Positions 11,801 through 21,785 of a DNA stretch of 64,000 nt are shown piece by piece. The stretch is taken from NCBI GenBank assembly GCA_011799875.1, contig CM022299.1, forward strand, positions 35,050,755 to 35,114,754, given 5' to 3'. Each line of letters starts with the position of its first letter. Within the stretch, counting starts at the first letter, position 1. The notes below the pieces were generated by a model. It had not been told where the DNA came from and did not search any database. It saw nothing but the letters and a program-made list of their open reading frames with translations. Source of the DNA: Thinopyrum elongatum (taxonomy: Eukaryota > Streptophyta > Magnoliopsida > Poales > Poaceae). The translations under genes were made by a program, and so were the position numbers.

Positions 11801-14800
11801 AAATTTTTGCTCTAAACCCTACTGCCCTAACTAAAATTTTGCTCTAAACTAAATTTTTGCTCTAACCTAGCCAACCTAGTTTACCTAGCTAGTTAACCTA
11901 ATGAACCAAATTAACCTAGCTAGTTAACTTAGTTACTTAACCTAGCTAGTTAACCTACTTAACCTAGCTAATTCCTAGGGTTCATAACTAAATTCACCTA
12001 AGTAAATTAACCTAGAGAGGAGGGGTGGGGGCTTACAGAGTGGGTGATCGGGGGAACGGTTGCGGGGAGGTGCTCGGGGGAGACGATGGCACGGAGGGCG
12101 TCGAGGGTGGCTCCGATGGCGTCTACGGCGGCTCCGATGACAGCGTGGGAGGCAGGGGCGTCGAGGGAGGCAGGGCGGCGAGGAGCGGACGAGGGTGGCT
12201 TCGGGGGCATCGATGGCGCGCGGCTCTAGTGGGGGCGATGGCGCGCAGCTCTGGTGGCGGCTCCGGTGACAGTGACGGAGGCAGAGGCAGCGAGGTAGAG
12301 GTAGGAGACGCGAGAAGAATGGGGAATTGGGGGAAGGAGGGACGCCCGCGCAGGGGCAAGTCAAACTTAGTGGTAGCGCTTTTGCACAACAAGCGCTATA
12401 GCTACTTAGCTATAGCGCTTTTTGGAGGAACGCGCTACTACTACAGATAAGTTAGCTATAGCGCCTGTTCTGAAAACGCGCTATAGCTAGCTATAGCGCT
12501 CTCGTGAAAACGCGCTCCTGCTATTGCTTTCATTTTTTATTTTTCTTTAATTTTCCTTTCATTTTTTTCTTTCCTTTTTTCTTTTCTTTTCCTTTTCTGA
12601 GTTGCAGCACTGCTACCTTAAAACGCGCTGCTACTATTTTGTTAGCAGTAGCGTGGTCCGTAGAAAGGCGCTACTACTATACCAAGCCTGGCGACAACGG
12701 TGTAATAGTTATAGTAGTAGCGCTTTTTATGAGGGACGCGCTACTGCTATTTATGTAGCAGTAGCGGGTTTTTTCAGCCCGCGCTACTGTTAGATAGCAG
12801 TAGCGCGTTGTTTTAACAAGCACTACTGATAAATATCTGTGTATAAGCTTTTCCCTAGTAGTGTGCTATCATCAGCCAGTTAAGGTAATACGAAAGCAAC
12901 ATTGACAGAATGAATGATTGGGCAACCAGACCACAACACTACTCCATCCGTTCCTAAATATAAGTCTTTGAAGAGATTCCAATATGGACTACTACGGAGA
13001 AAAATGAGTATCTACACTCTAAAATGCATCTATATACATCCGTATGTGGTCCATAGTGGAATCTCCACAAACACTTATATTTAGGAACGGAGGCGGTACA
13101 ATTTAGTAATGTGCAAGATATGAGATAGTACAATCATGCAGCTCAGTATGCAGAACTATCAGGCTGTTTTCCTAACAAAAATCTAGATTATCGCCTTTAA
13201 TTATACATTTTGCTAGAAGTAAATTTAGATCAGATAATTGGTGTAGGGTACAGAAGGTTGGATTCACACCGATTAACAAAAAAACATGTTTACAACAGGT
13301 ACTTACATCAGCATTGGAGCACAGAGAATTCCCGCAAGATATTTTTCTCGAACACGATCGCAGTATATTAAGTCTTCTATCCTTTAAGCTTATTTTCTAA
13401 AAGAGAGATGCGTAAGAAACATGTTTAAAATATGATCTGAATGCTATAAATTTCATGATGCGAGGATACGCACATGCTTCTTAGAAAGGAGTTGACATAT
13501 TTTTGCTGGATTGGAGCAAACTAGTTCTTTGACCACTGGAATCTGGTTATTATCTGGAGGAGTTGGGTTTCTCTGTTCTGGAGCAGTATCTATAAACATT
13601 GGAGTTGGATTACTATCTCCTGGCGTTTGGATCTTTTGCAAAGACCTTGTTTGTAACCCTTCAGATTCTAACATAGCCATCTTCCCCTTGCATGCCTTAT
13701 ATAGAAGAACGGTGCTTCAATTATAAAACATGCTACAGCAGAGAGATGAAAAAGGTATTGAAGAATAGAAAGGCATGACATATTGACATGTATTCTCTCC
13801 ATCCGGAAATAAATGGATGTGTCTAGGTGTATTTCAGTTCTAGATAAGTCCAATTTTATCCATTTCTACGACATGTAATCCAGACGGAGGGACTATGATG
13901 TAAGAGCTAGGGATATGATAGGACAACAGAATAAAAGAAACGCTAGTTGAATGTAAAATTGTATGATAGCCAGAATAGGTACAGAAAAACAGGAAAGCTA
14001 CATATGCGTGTATGATGGGGAAACTAAGATGGCATTGCAGCAGACTAGTAGAACAACATTTCAATGTAAAAAATGGTATGTTAGACGTATGGAGTACATA
14101 CTGATGAATAACAATGCATGAGATATTCAGAAGCATGATGTCCAAACTAAGAAGATGGCATTGTGACAGAGTAGAATGACAATAATTGAATTTGAAAACA
14201 TGTTATCACGAATGGAATAGGTACTGAAAAACAGAAAGGCATGATATATTTACATGTATGACCAGCAGGCTAAGCACATGGCATTGCAACAGAGTAGATG
14301 CACTCTAGGACATTACATGCATGATGTACCCATATCACGGGCCATGTTAGAGCAAGGACCTTGTGGGGTGAATAGGATTCACCATCTTTCTGCAACTCTT
14401 CTGAAGAACTGCATTTAACTGTTCCATCATATTGGATATCATTAACGTCAAGTTTGTTGGCCGTTACATTTCTCCGCAAGGTTCTTGTGGATTGGTTTCG
14501 ATGTTCAATATCAGTGTGTGCAATTATATCTGACATGCATGGAAGACAACTAGGAGTGAGATTATGTAATGAGTGCCTACAAGAGACGACTTAAATAGTA
14601 GGACTGGACTTCGCTAGCAGCAACAGGTCTCAAAAAGTAAAGAGAGAACACAGATGAAAGCTACAGAATATGTATTGTTTGTACTCGAGATTAACTAGAT
14701 GGCACACAAAGGTATTAAAGAACAACAACATAGGTAATACTAGAAGTGGTATAATCACCAGCCTGTGGGATAGCATTGGTTGATGGATGATAACTATGAA

Positions 14801-16084
14801 ACAGCGTTAACTCCTGAACAAGTCTCTTATCTGAAGTAAGACTCTTAAGAGATCAGCATGAATGTACAGTGACATGTGATCATCTATTTCCCATGCTTAG
14901 ATGGATACCGAAGCCATAAATGTTGCACACAAGAGGAGGGTACAACCTATCTGGCCGCCATCCATAGGAGTGAGCATCATCAGCTGACTTGTGGATGGCA
15001 CTGTGGTTGTTGTGGTTGTCCATGTCGGGCAGGCACATTCGAGGTAGGGAACTCTTGAGTGGGGACTATATAGCTCCCTTCTGGTGTATCCTTCCCTTGT
15101 TGGAGCAGCTACGGTGAGAAGGAAGATGGTGTGGCTGAAGATGCAGAAAACGCACAATGTTAAGAATGACACATAACTCCAATCTGAAGAAATACCCTAA
15201 GCGATCAACAGTAAGGTACGAGACTGCTCACACGTTAGTTGACTGAAAACTAAATTGGGATCACATGCTTTTTTGGTACTGTCCGATCTACGCTAGATGG
15301 CTGGATGGCTGTTTTGTGCCTCCCGGCTGACACTGTTCAGGATCTTCCCCGAACAGCCAGCGACCACCGGCAGAGCAGCCTGCCTCTGCCGGCCCTGGCC
15401 GAGACAGCTCCGACCACAACCCCGCCCCCGCCCAACCGCATTGCCATGGTTGCACCGCCCCCAGCCAAACCTCAAAGACTCGCCATCATCCAGATCTGGC
15501 GGCAGCAGTACCTTCACCCCATGGAACACTAAGATAGGCACCTAAGCACTGCTTCTGCGGCAAACTTTCAGCCCCGCACCCCTATGATAGACATCGAGGC
15601 ACTGCTGCCCCAGCCAACCAGCAGCCTAGGTGCTCCGCCGCCTCGACGGGTGCTGCTTCCGTCCATTGGGAATCGACTGACCCAGAATAAAAATTCAGGC
15701 GACTGACGCCTAGATAATGTGATCTAAGATGAGTGTACGACCTATCTTGCGGCCCGATGAAGTAGGCAGCTCTAGCTGCCAAGCCGGTGAGGCCGGTGCT
15801 GTTGCGGTGGCTCCCGGTGGTGGGAAAGCACATATGTGGTGGCGGTCGACGGCTACAGGGGAGCAGCGTCGGGGCCCTGGATGCGACCGAAGTTGGAGCC
15901 CCTCCGGCGCCATGCACAACGACACGGGTGAATCGGCTCCGGTACGGTTCACGCGGTCGTCGTCGAGGCAGCTCCGACAACATGGAGTAAGAGGCACATG
16001 GCCCAGTGCACGACGGCAAATGGACAACGGCTCCGGCATTGGGGAGGAGGGCGGCAGTGAATTTGGTGCAGTGGGTGGTGCCAT
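5880..16084 (-). CDS. Predicted six-exon gene of unknown function, interrupted in intron 4 by a CACTA element
   Basis: Six minus-strand exons join into one open frame of 417 codons: 16084-15742, 15108-14947, 14529-14360, 13686-13474, 6306-6231 and 6166-5880. All five introns are GT-AG and every phase is compatible (1, 1, 0, 0, 1). Exon 1 is Pro/Ser/Arg-rich and weakest; it may be 5' UTR. Middle exons encode hydrophilic sequence (DIIAHTDIEHRNQSTRTLRR; NPTPPDNNQIPVVKE). Exon 6 looks helical (CMFLNQLLAEAIMEIVEE, then VRILAQQHLIDVFRDSVAKK) and ends in TAA. No family is recognised. Intron 4 is 7.2 kb and holds the CACTA element and a Stowaway MITE. The exon joins are my inference; open frames with matching phases argue for a once-real gene. 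Alternatives are a captured gene fragment or a pseudogene. Confidence 0.42.
6332..6442. repeat. Copy A of a ~110 bp tandem duplication flanking the CACTA element
   Basis: TGCTATCATTCGCCC at 6332 onward, through GAAAGCAACATTGACACAAT and GGGCAGCAAGACCACA, is matched on the other side of the CACTA element at 12864-12941 (TGCTATCATCAGCC, GAAAGCAACATTGACAGAAT, GGGCAACCAGACCACA), at roughly 80% identity. With the CACTA element removed, the two copies lie in tandem with a period near 111 bp, within intron 4 of the minus-strand gene model. Confidence 0.7.
6446..6675. repeat. CACTA subterminal repeat array, left
   Basis: Short units such as AGTAGTAGCGCGGG, TTAGCAGTAGCGCG and GCGCTACTACTATA occur in both orientations every 15-35 bp from 6463 to about 6670. 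In this superfamily such arrays are the binding region for the element's DNA-binding transposition protein. Confidence 0.8.
7390..10815 (-). pseudogene. CACTA element accessory ORF with Ulp1-like C-terminal region, decayed
   Basis: The frame opens at ATG 10815 (MASNDDEGQGSGD), runs through a degenerate GAETGTETGE repeat, and is broken by stops near 10567, 10380, 10307 and 10262. It continues through an open stretch of over 300 codons (10251-9200) holding an in-frame intron (about 9877-9789, GTAATT...TTGCAG). A second intron (about 9251-9178) leads to DMSLQADVTPCTILYTIDGQ, a domain common next to Ulp1-like regions in grass CACTA proteins. Frameshifts lie near 8340 and 8170, and a GTAAGT donor near 7992. 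The last exons (about 7918-7390) show YPRFSHALYLD and TDFCCIQQPRGTLSDGFYVL, an Ulp1 (C48) peptidase-like context. The expected catalytic His and Cys are not there: the Cys position reads Asp. It encodes no transposase, and its role in transposition is unknown. Confidence 0.6.
10816..12009. repeat. AT-rich CACTA internal region with degenerate minisatellites
   Basis: There is no coding signal here. Several direct copies of AAACCCTACTGCCCTAACTA occur at about 11383, 11608, 11784 and 11815. A second motif, TTAACCTAGCTAGTTAAC, repeats four to five times between 11870 and 11970. Near 10940-11010 a segment reads TTCATTCCG...CGGAATGACTT-like on both strands. The block separates the ORF from the GC-rich 5' region at 12010-12360. 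Confidence 0.6.
12010..12863. repeat. CACTA GC-rich 5' region and right subterminal repeat array
   Basis: 12010-12360 is GC-rich, with GGGGGCGATGGCGCGC-type purine-rich repetition. Any translation here is low complexity and I do not call a gene; it is probably the 5' region of the minus-strand ORF. From 12370 to 12863 the subterminal units AGCTATAGCGC, AGCAGTAGCG and CGCGCTACTAC repeat in both orientations up to the terminal CTTTTCCCTAGTAGTG. A T-rich tract (12530-12600) interrupts the array. Confidence 0.7.
12864..12941. repeat. Copy B of the ~110 bp tandem duplication
   Basis: This is the right-hand partner of 6332-6442. The first three bases, TGC, are also the CACTA target duplication, so the transposon inserted at the boundary between the two tandem copies. 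The copy is interrupted at its end by the Stowaway element starting at 12942. Confidence 0.7.
12942..13096. mobile_element. Stowaway MITE (Tc1/mariner type)
   Basis: The 155 bp element has terminal inverted repeats CTCCATCCGTTCCTAAATAT and, at the other end, ATATTTAGGAACGGAGGCGG. It is flanked by TA at 12940-12941 and 13097-13098. This is the common wheat Stowaway terminus. It is non-coding and lies in intron 4 of the minus-strand gene model. Confidence 0.9.
13791..13895. mobile_element. Degenerate Stowaway-like MITE
   Basis: TTCTCTCCATCCGGAAATAA at the left and CCAGACGGAGGGACTA at the right form a loose inverted repeat around a 100 bp AT-rich core, with TA at both ends. This resembles a small Stowaway family with a CATCCGGAAATA end. 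The ends are imprecise. Confidence 0.5.
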
Positions 16085-16270
16085 GGAGGAGGGGCTGAGG
16101 TTTCGTGGCTGGGGAGAAGGTGATTTGGCACCCACGCTGTATGAATGGCGAATTACAGATGCATTTGTCTGAAATGTGGGGGAAGTTACAGTTCTACCCC
16201 TGCCTTTTGGCTTGTGGGCTTGGGTCTGTGTCCTGTGGGTTGGGGATAGTAGGGTAACTTTGCTTCTCCC
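15109..16270 (-). other. Intron 1, exon 1 and 5' region of the minus-strand gene model
   Basis: Exon 1 (16084-15742) and a GC-rich block at 15300-15550 occupy this stretch. The GC-rich block has open frames on both strands, with CCGGCCCTGGCCGAGA-type sequence, but no convincing splice partner. I read it as intron or unspliced 5' UTR. No promoter box is clear. Confidence 0.35.
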
Positions 16271-16500
16271 AAATAGTGGGCGACAACGATTTCGGGCGAG
16301 GAGGGCGTGCTTTGAATAGTGGGCGCGAGCGATTTCAGCAGAGGAGAGGGTGTTTTGCCACCCATGGTTTATGAAATATTCGGCGCGAGCGATTTCGGCC
16401 AAGGAGAGGATGTTTTGCCACCCATGTTTTATGAATTATTTGGCGCCTGCCATTTCGGCCGAGGAGACGGCGCACTTGGATGAAGTTACAAACCTACCCT
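16270..16500. repeat. Tandem repeat, four ~60 bp units upstream of the minus-strand gene
   Basis: Four units begin near 16272, 16314, 16374 and 16434. Each has the core GGGCGCGAGCGATTTCGGCC, then GAGGAGAGGGTGTTTTGCCA and CCCATGTTTTATGAATTATT. The middle two are about 90% identical and the outer two are shorter or more diverged. On the minus strand the array lies just upstream of exon 1, so it would be in the promoter if the gene model holds. Confidence 0.75.
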
Positions 16501-16502
16501 CA

Positions 16503-17150
16503 ATGTACATCCGGCCAATTGATGCGGGTCCCAGATAGGCCAGTAATTTCACATCTCCCATTTAATTGCTCAGGCGAATTCCACTGAGCAGAGGGTGTTT
16601 AGTGGTTTGTTCAAATTTTGGGAGAACGAGGATCCACGTCTACCTTACCAAGTCGATTCGAATCAAATTTGAAATATTAGCTTGCCACTTCTTTTTTAGA
16701 TGGTGAGATGATGCTCGGGACTAATGTGTTTTTTCATGCTCGTTGCTACCGATTTATTTGACAAATAGTTGACCCACTCAAAAAGGGGAATCAAACCCAA
16801 AATGAAATATCTCGATTCAATGACATAGCTTTTTGACCCGGTCAAAATTGTGGACGAAATCCAAAATTGAACACCTCAATTGAGTAGCATGTTGTATTAT
16901 AGTACTCCATTAACATGTTGAAAGTCAAATTAATGAACTAGTTTGATACACATATCTCCGTTCCTGAGTGGATTGCAAACACCATGTTCTCCAATTCAAA
17001 GATTTGAATGCAAATTTATACCAAATCATGGTATACATCAGTCTTCGATGCATAAACGCGACCTCTCCCCTCTCCCGGACTCCCATTATCTCTCTATCCG
17101 ACAATCTTGGTTTCTATCGCGTGCATACAAACACAATCCTTGTCGGTCCC
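16503..17150. other. AT-rich intergenic DNA, no gene
   Basis: I find no gene or element boundary. Two adjacent stretches resemble each other: GTTGACCCACTCAAAAAGGG at about 16768 and TTTGACCCGGTCAAAATTGT at about 16830, each followed by AAAATGAA/AAAATTGA and then CTCGATTCAA/CTCAATTGAG. This is a degenerate ~60 bp tandem repeat. Confidence 0.4.
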
Positions 17151-17151
17151 T

Positions 17152-17186
<35 letters not shown>

Positions 17187-17664
17187 GGTCTTTCTAGTTC
17201 TCATGCACACTCCATGTATAGGTCTCTCTCACACACAATGTATGACTCTCTAGTCTAAGCTAAATATCTAGGGTGCACTCATCGTACGCGCACAAATTCC
17301 CTAGCTCGTCATCCATAACTCTCCCATGCACCACTCCGCCGTCTCGGGGCTCTTCCCTCTCTCACTCGAACTCTCTATCTCCCTAGGTCACACAAAAACA
17401 TGCATATCTCACTCGCACTAGATAGACCCATCTAAAACTCTCTCACTCTCTCCCTCAATCTCTCTCCATCTCACATGCACACACACACACACAATCTCCC
17501 GCCTAGCTAAGTACACCTATCTCTCACTCCATTGTAGGCACACACAGTCCCCCCTAGGTATATGACTATTTATTTGTCTCCATCACAAACATATGCATTG
17601 CCTCTTTCCCTCACTTGGTCTATCTCGATATCTCTCGGGGCATCTTTCTAGCAGCAACACACAC
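17151..17664. repeat. TC/CA microsatellite region, first part of tandem unit A
   Basis: A (TC)n run of about 30 bp lies at 17154-17184 and a (CA)n run near 17477-17493. From about 17327 to 17664 the sequence matches 27873-28190, including CTATCTCCCTAGGTCACACA, TAGACCCATCTAA and TCTCACTCCATT. So this is the left part of a ~0.95 kb unit cut by the Gypsy insertion at 17665. Confidence 0.7.
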
Positions 17665-17669
17665 CTCGT

Positions 17670-18142
17670 TGAGGGAGTCCTGGATTAGGGGGTCCTCGGG
17701 TGTCCGGACTATTCGATATGGGCCGGATTGATGGGCCGTGAAGATAAAGCAGAAGACTATCCCCTGTGTCCGGGTAGGAGTCCCACATGCGTGGGTGGCA
17801 AGTTTGGTGTTCGTTTGTGTTATTTCCTTCCTCTGCAAACCGACTCTGTACAATCCTAGGCCCCTCCGGTGTGTATATAAACCGGGGGGTTTAGTCTGTA
17901 GAGGCTATCAGAATAATCATAGGCTAGACAACTAGGGTTTAGCCATTACGATCTCGAGGTAGACCAATTCTTGTAACCCCTATACTCATCAAATACAATC
18001 AAGCAGGACGTAGGGTTTTACCTCCATTAAGAGGGCCCGAACCTGGGTAAACATCAAGTCCCCATTGTCCATTGTTACCATCGATCCTTAGACACACAAC
18101 TTGGGACCCCCTACCCGAGATCTGCCGGTTTTGACACCGACA
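17670..18142 (+). repeat. 5' LTR of Gypsy element 1
   Basis: It begins TGAGGGAGTCCTGGATTAGG and ends GGTTTTGACACCGACA. A TATATAAA box lies at 17874-17881. A putative primer binding site beginning TGGTGCTTTCATTGAGAG follows at 18144; it is identical in element 2. I cannot name the tRNA. Confidence 0.93.
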
Positions 18143-18189
18143 TTGGTGCTTTCATTGAGAGTTCTGTTGTGTTATCGATAGAAGGATCG

Positions 18190-21100
18190 ATGGCTCGCCT
18201 TGTCATCGACGACGACGCTGTTTCCGGGGAGACTTTTCTCCCTGGTCAACTCTTTGTGTTTGGCGGCTTCGTACTACGTGCCAACTCGACCGGTCACCTT
18301 GAGAAGGTCGACAGCTACACCCCTGGTCACCAGATCAGGTTTGGAAGTTTGAACTACATCACCGATATCCGAGGAGATCTAATCTTCGAGGGGTTCACGG
18401 CCTCGGCCGTCGCTCCCCACTCATACAAAGAAGGCCCTTCGGATCCGCTATCAGATCCCGTCCAGGGATCGACTATCATGCCCGCCCTGGCCTTAGATTC
18501 GGAGCGGAACACTTCGTCCGAAGACGGGGGGGGGGGGTGAACCCCGCCGGACTTTCTCCCATTACGGAGCTTCTAGACGGAGACCCAGATGCAACCATGC
18601 CGTCGGCTGACCCGAAGTCAAACAGGACTCTCCCCGTCATCGGGAATCCGGATTCGCCTCTGGACGTCAACTCCGAACTCTCGAGGTCTGCGTCTATCGG
18701 GCTTGGTCTAGTGGTTATTACCGAACCTAGCTCCGCAGATCCTCAGACGCCTGTCCAGCTTTCACTCTTAAATGAAACACTGGACCTAGTGCAATCTCTT
18801 GCCATCACGGAAATATCACCTCCGAACTACGCCGAGCTTGAACTGGGGGTTGACAGTAGGGAATTTTGCGTCCCACCCACCACCCACTTAATAGCCACTG
18901 TCAAGGATTTAACCGACATGCTAGATTACGCCTCCGAAGACATCGATGGCATGGACGACGATGTCGGAGTTGAACCAGGCCAAAACCCACCCATCACTGC
19001 GCGTTGGACGGCCACTTCTACTTATGATGTATACATGGTGGACACGCCTGAAAAGAAGGACGACGATGGCACTCAAGATCCAGATGAAGAGAAGCCCGTC
19101 GATGAACCACCAAAACGCCGGCGTCAGCGGCGCCGCCCACGATCGCGTCGGGCAAGGGAAAGCAATACCGGCACCGGAGATAATGACACTCCGAACAACG
19201 CCGAAGACTCCGACCACCCCGCTGAGCCTGCGTTCGAGCAGGATGAGAGGGAAAAGGGTCAAGTCAACCCCGACGATCTTGCCGATCACGGGGATTCGGA
19301 AGATAGTAACTACTTACCTGTCTCCGAAGAGGATATTAGCCTCGGTGATGAAGATTTCATCGCCCCAGAGGAGCCCCTTGAACAAGAACGCTTCAAGCGA
19401 CGGCTGATCGCCACTGCACGAAGCCTGAAAAGGAAACAACAGCAGATTCAAGCCGAGCAGGATACGCTCAACGACAGATGGACTAAGGTCCTGGCCACCG
19501 AAGAGGGATACGGCTTTGAGCGCCAAACAAAGAGCTATCCTAAGCGTAGGCTACTGCCACAATTTAACGAGGAGGCCTTTGAGCCAATACCGTCAAAATA
19601 CAATCATGCCGATCAACCGGACCAGCCACCACGTGGACGGGACAAAACAGCCAATTATGCCGAACATCAGCCCGCGCCCCCTCACCGTAGAGGCAAGGAT
19701 ACAGCGGCTCCGGGCTACATGTACGACCTACGTCAGGACCTAACCAATAGAGCCGACCAAACCAGATCAATCTATGGATCAAGAGGACGTACTCCAGCAC
19801 AAGATAACAGCCACCAAGCCTGGAACGACAAACATAACCAAATCCGGGGTCAGCCCCGAACACAGATGTCATCCGAACTCCGTCGCGATGTCGCTCGGTA
19901 TAGAGGTGCCGCGCACCCCATGTGCTTTACCGATGAGGTAATGCAGCACCAGTTTTCGGAAGGGTTTAAACCTGTAAACATCGAGCCATACGATGGAATG
20001 ACAGATCCCGCTGTATGGATTGAAGATTTTCTTCTCCACATTCACATGGCTCGCGGAGACGATCTCCACACCATTAAATACCTCCCTCTAAAGCTGAAAG
20101 GACCAGCACAGCACTGGTTGAACAGCCTCCCAAAGAACTCCATTGGAAGCTGGGAAGACTTAGAGGATGCTTTTCGGGACAACTTTCAGGGCACTTATGT
20201 CTGGCCACCGGATGCTGATGACCTGAGTCACATAATTCAGCAACCCGGAGAGTCCGCTCGCAAACTTTGGAATCGGTTCTTAATTAAAAAGAACCAAATC
20301 ATGGACTGTCCGGACGCCGAGGCCTTAGCGGCATTTAAGCACAGTGTCCGTGATGAATGGCTCGCCCGACACCTCGGTCAAGAAAAGCCGAAGACCATGG
20401 CAGCTCTTACTGCACTCATGACCCGCTTCTGTGCGGGCGAAGATAGCTGGTTGGCTCATAGAAGCAATAGTACCAGCGACCCCGGCAATTCTGAGGCCCG
20501 GGATGGCAATGGAAGGCCACGGCGCAGCAAAAACAAGCGCCAGAACAACAATGAAGAAACAGAGGATACGATGGTAAACGCCGAATTCAGTGGCTCTAAA
20601 CCCGGTCAGTGGAAGAAGCCATTCAAAGGTACTAGGGACGGTCCATCCAACTTGGACAAGATACTGGATCGACCCTGCCAGATTCATGGCACCCCTGACA
20701 AGCCTGCCAACCACACCAACAGAAACGGCTGGGTTTTCAAATAGGCCGGTAAATTAAACACCGAACATAAGGGGAAAGGACCTCCAAGCGAGGACGATGA
20801 TGAGCCTCGCCCACCGCGCACCGGGGGACAGAAACAGTTTCCCCCCGAGATAAAAATGGTGAACATGATTTACGTCGCCCACATCCCCAAGATGGAGCGC
20901 AAACGCGCGTTAAGGGACGTCTACGCCGTAGAGCCTGTCGCCCCAAAATTCAACCCATGGTCGGCTTGTCCGATCACCTTTGATCACAGGGACCACCCAA
21001 CCAGTATCCGTCACGGAGGCTCGGCGGCCCTGGTACTCGATCCTATCCAATGTTGGGGATATCGCTTATCGCGAACTTATCGGTCGACCCATGATAAGGG

Positions 21101-21785
21101 GTAAATCGGTCAGTTTATCGGCATATCGGCTGATTTTATCGCCGTATCGGCTGATTTATCGGCCAATTTATCTTATCGGTCAGACAACGATAAGCGATAA
21201 ATTGGCCGATTTATCGGAATATCGGAAGATATCTTGAACAGTGATCCTATCATTGACGGATACCATCTTACTAGAGTTCTTATGGACGGCGGCAGCAGCG
21301 TCAACTTGCTCTACCAGGATACTGTCCGTAAGATGGGTATCGACCCGTCAAGAATCAAACCTAGCAACACTACCTTTAAAGGACTGATACCTGGCGTGGA
21401 GGCCCGCTGCACGGGCTCCATAACACTGGAAGTCGTATTCGGCTCTCCAGATAACTTTCGAAGAAAAGACTTGATCTTCGACATCGTCCCTTTTCGCAGT
21501 GGTTATCATGCACTGCTCGGACGAACGGCCTTCGCCAGCTTTAATGCGGTCCCGCACTATGCTTATCTGAAGCTCAAAATGCCTGGACCTCGTGGCGTCA
21601 TCACAGTAAAAGGGAATATGGAGCGCTCCCTCCGTACTGAGGAGCATACTGCGGCCCTAGCAGCCAAAGTACAGGGCGGCCTCATCAAGCCGGACAACCC
21701 ATCGGTCATCAAGACCCACGACTCTGCTAAGCGAGTCCGATCCGCACTACAATGCGATAGCCCGATGGAGCCGGGGCTCAAATAG
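18190..21785 (+). pseudogene. Gag-protease polyprotein of Gypsy element 1, broken
   Basis: Translation starts at ATG 18190 (MARLVIDDDAV), matching the start in element 2. The frame is lost at a run of 12 G at 18526-18537 and resumes in another frame, running to a TAG at 20742. That stretch has an acidic, low-complexity N-terminal half, then the Retrotrans_gag domain (about 19920-20460; FKPVNIEPYDGMTDPAVWIE, HIHMARGDDLHTIKYLPLKL, HWLNSLP). A CQIHGT...HTNRNGW segment looks like a zinc-knuckle remnant with its last Cys changed to Gly. After the TAG the frame continues to the hAT-like MITE at 21048. Beyond it comes the aspartic protease (21250-21780), with catalytic-loop sequence VLMDGGSSVNLLY (Asp-Gly-Gly instead of the usual Asp-Ser/Thr-Gly) and GYHALLGRTAFA. 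Family function is capsid formation and polyprotein cleavage. No pol follows. Confidence 0.85.
21048..21243. mobile_element. 196 bp hAT-like MITE inside the protease reading frame
   Basis: Comparison with element 2 shows 196 bp of extra DNA. It is flanked by a perfect 8 bp duplication ATCCTATC (21040-21047 and 21244-21251). The ends CAATGTTGGGGATATC and, reversed, CACTGTTCAAGATATC match at 12 of 16 positions. An 8 bp duplication and CA-TGTT termini fit the hAT superfamily. The interior contains about eight copies of TATCGG spaced 10-25 bp apart and some in inverted form. Removing it and one duplication restores the reading frame ...LDPIIDGY.... Confidence 0.82.

Larger units (their letters stand above)
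6446..12863 (-). mobile_element. CACTA (DTC) DNA transposon, 6.4 kb, transposase-less
   Basis: The termini are CACTACTAGGGAAAAG and CTTTTCCCTAGTAGTG, a perfect 16 bp inverted repeat starting with CACTA, flanked by a 3 bp target duplication TGC (6443-6445 and 12864-12866). Subterminal arrays of AGTAGCGC/GCGCTACTACT units occur at both ends. The minus strand carries a decayed CACTA-type ORF with an Ulp1-like C-terminal part (7390-10815). I see no TNPD-type transposase in 6.4 kb, so it is probably a non-autonomous derivative. Orientation follows the ORF. Confidence 0.92.

Noticed and set aside
11383..11830. AAACCCTA-like repeats as interstitial telomere sequence
   Set aside because: The unit is AAACCCTACTGCCCTAA, not a run of the plant telomere heptamer; it is internal to the CACTA element.
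12025..12450. Gly/Arg-rich ORFs in 12.0-12.4 kb
   Set aside because: GC-rich low-complexity sequence gives open frames on both strands; no domain or conservation visible.
15293..15545. Overlapping open frames on both strands at 15.3 kb as an extra gene
   Set aside because: Proline/arginine-rich GC-biased DNA open in several frames; it lies in intron 1 of the gene model and has no compatible splice partner that I can see.
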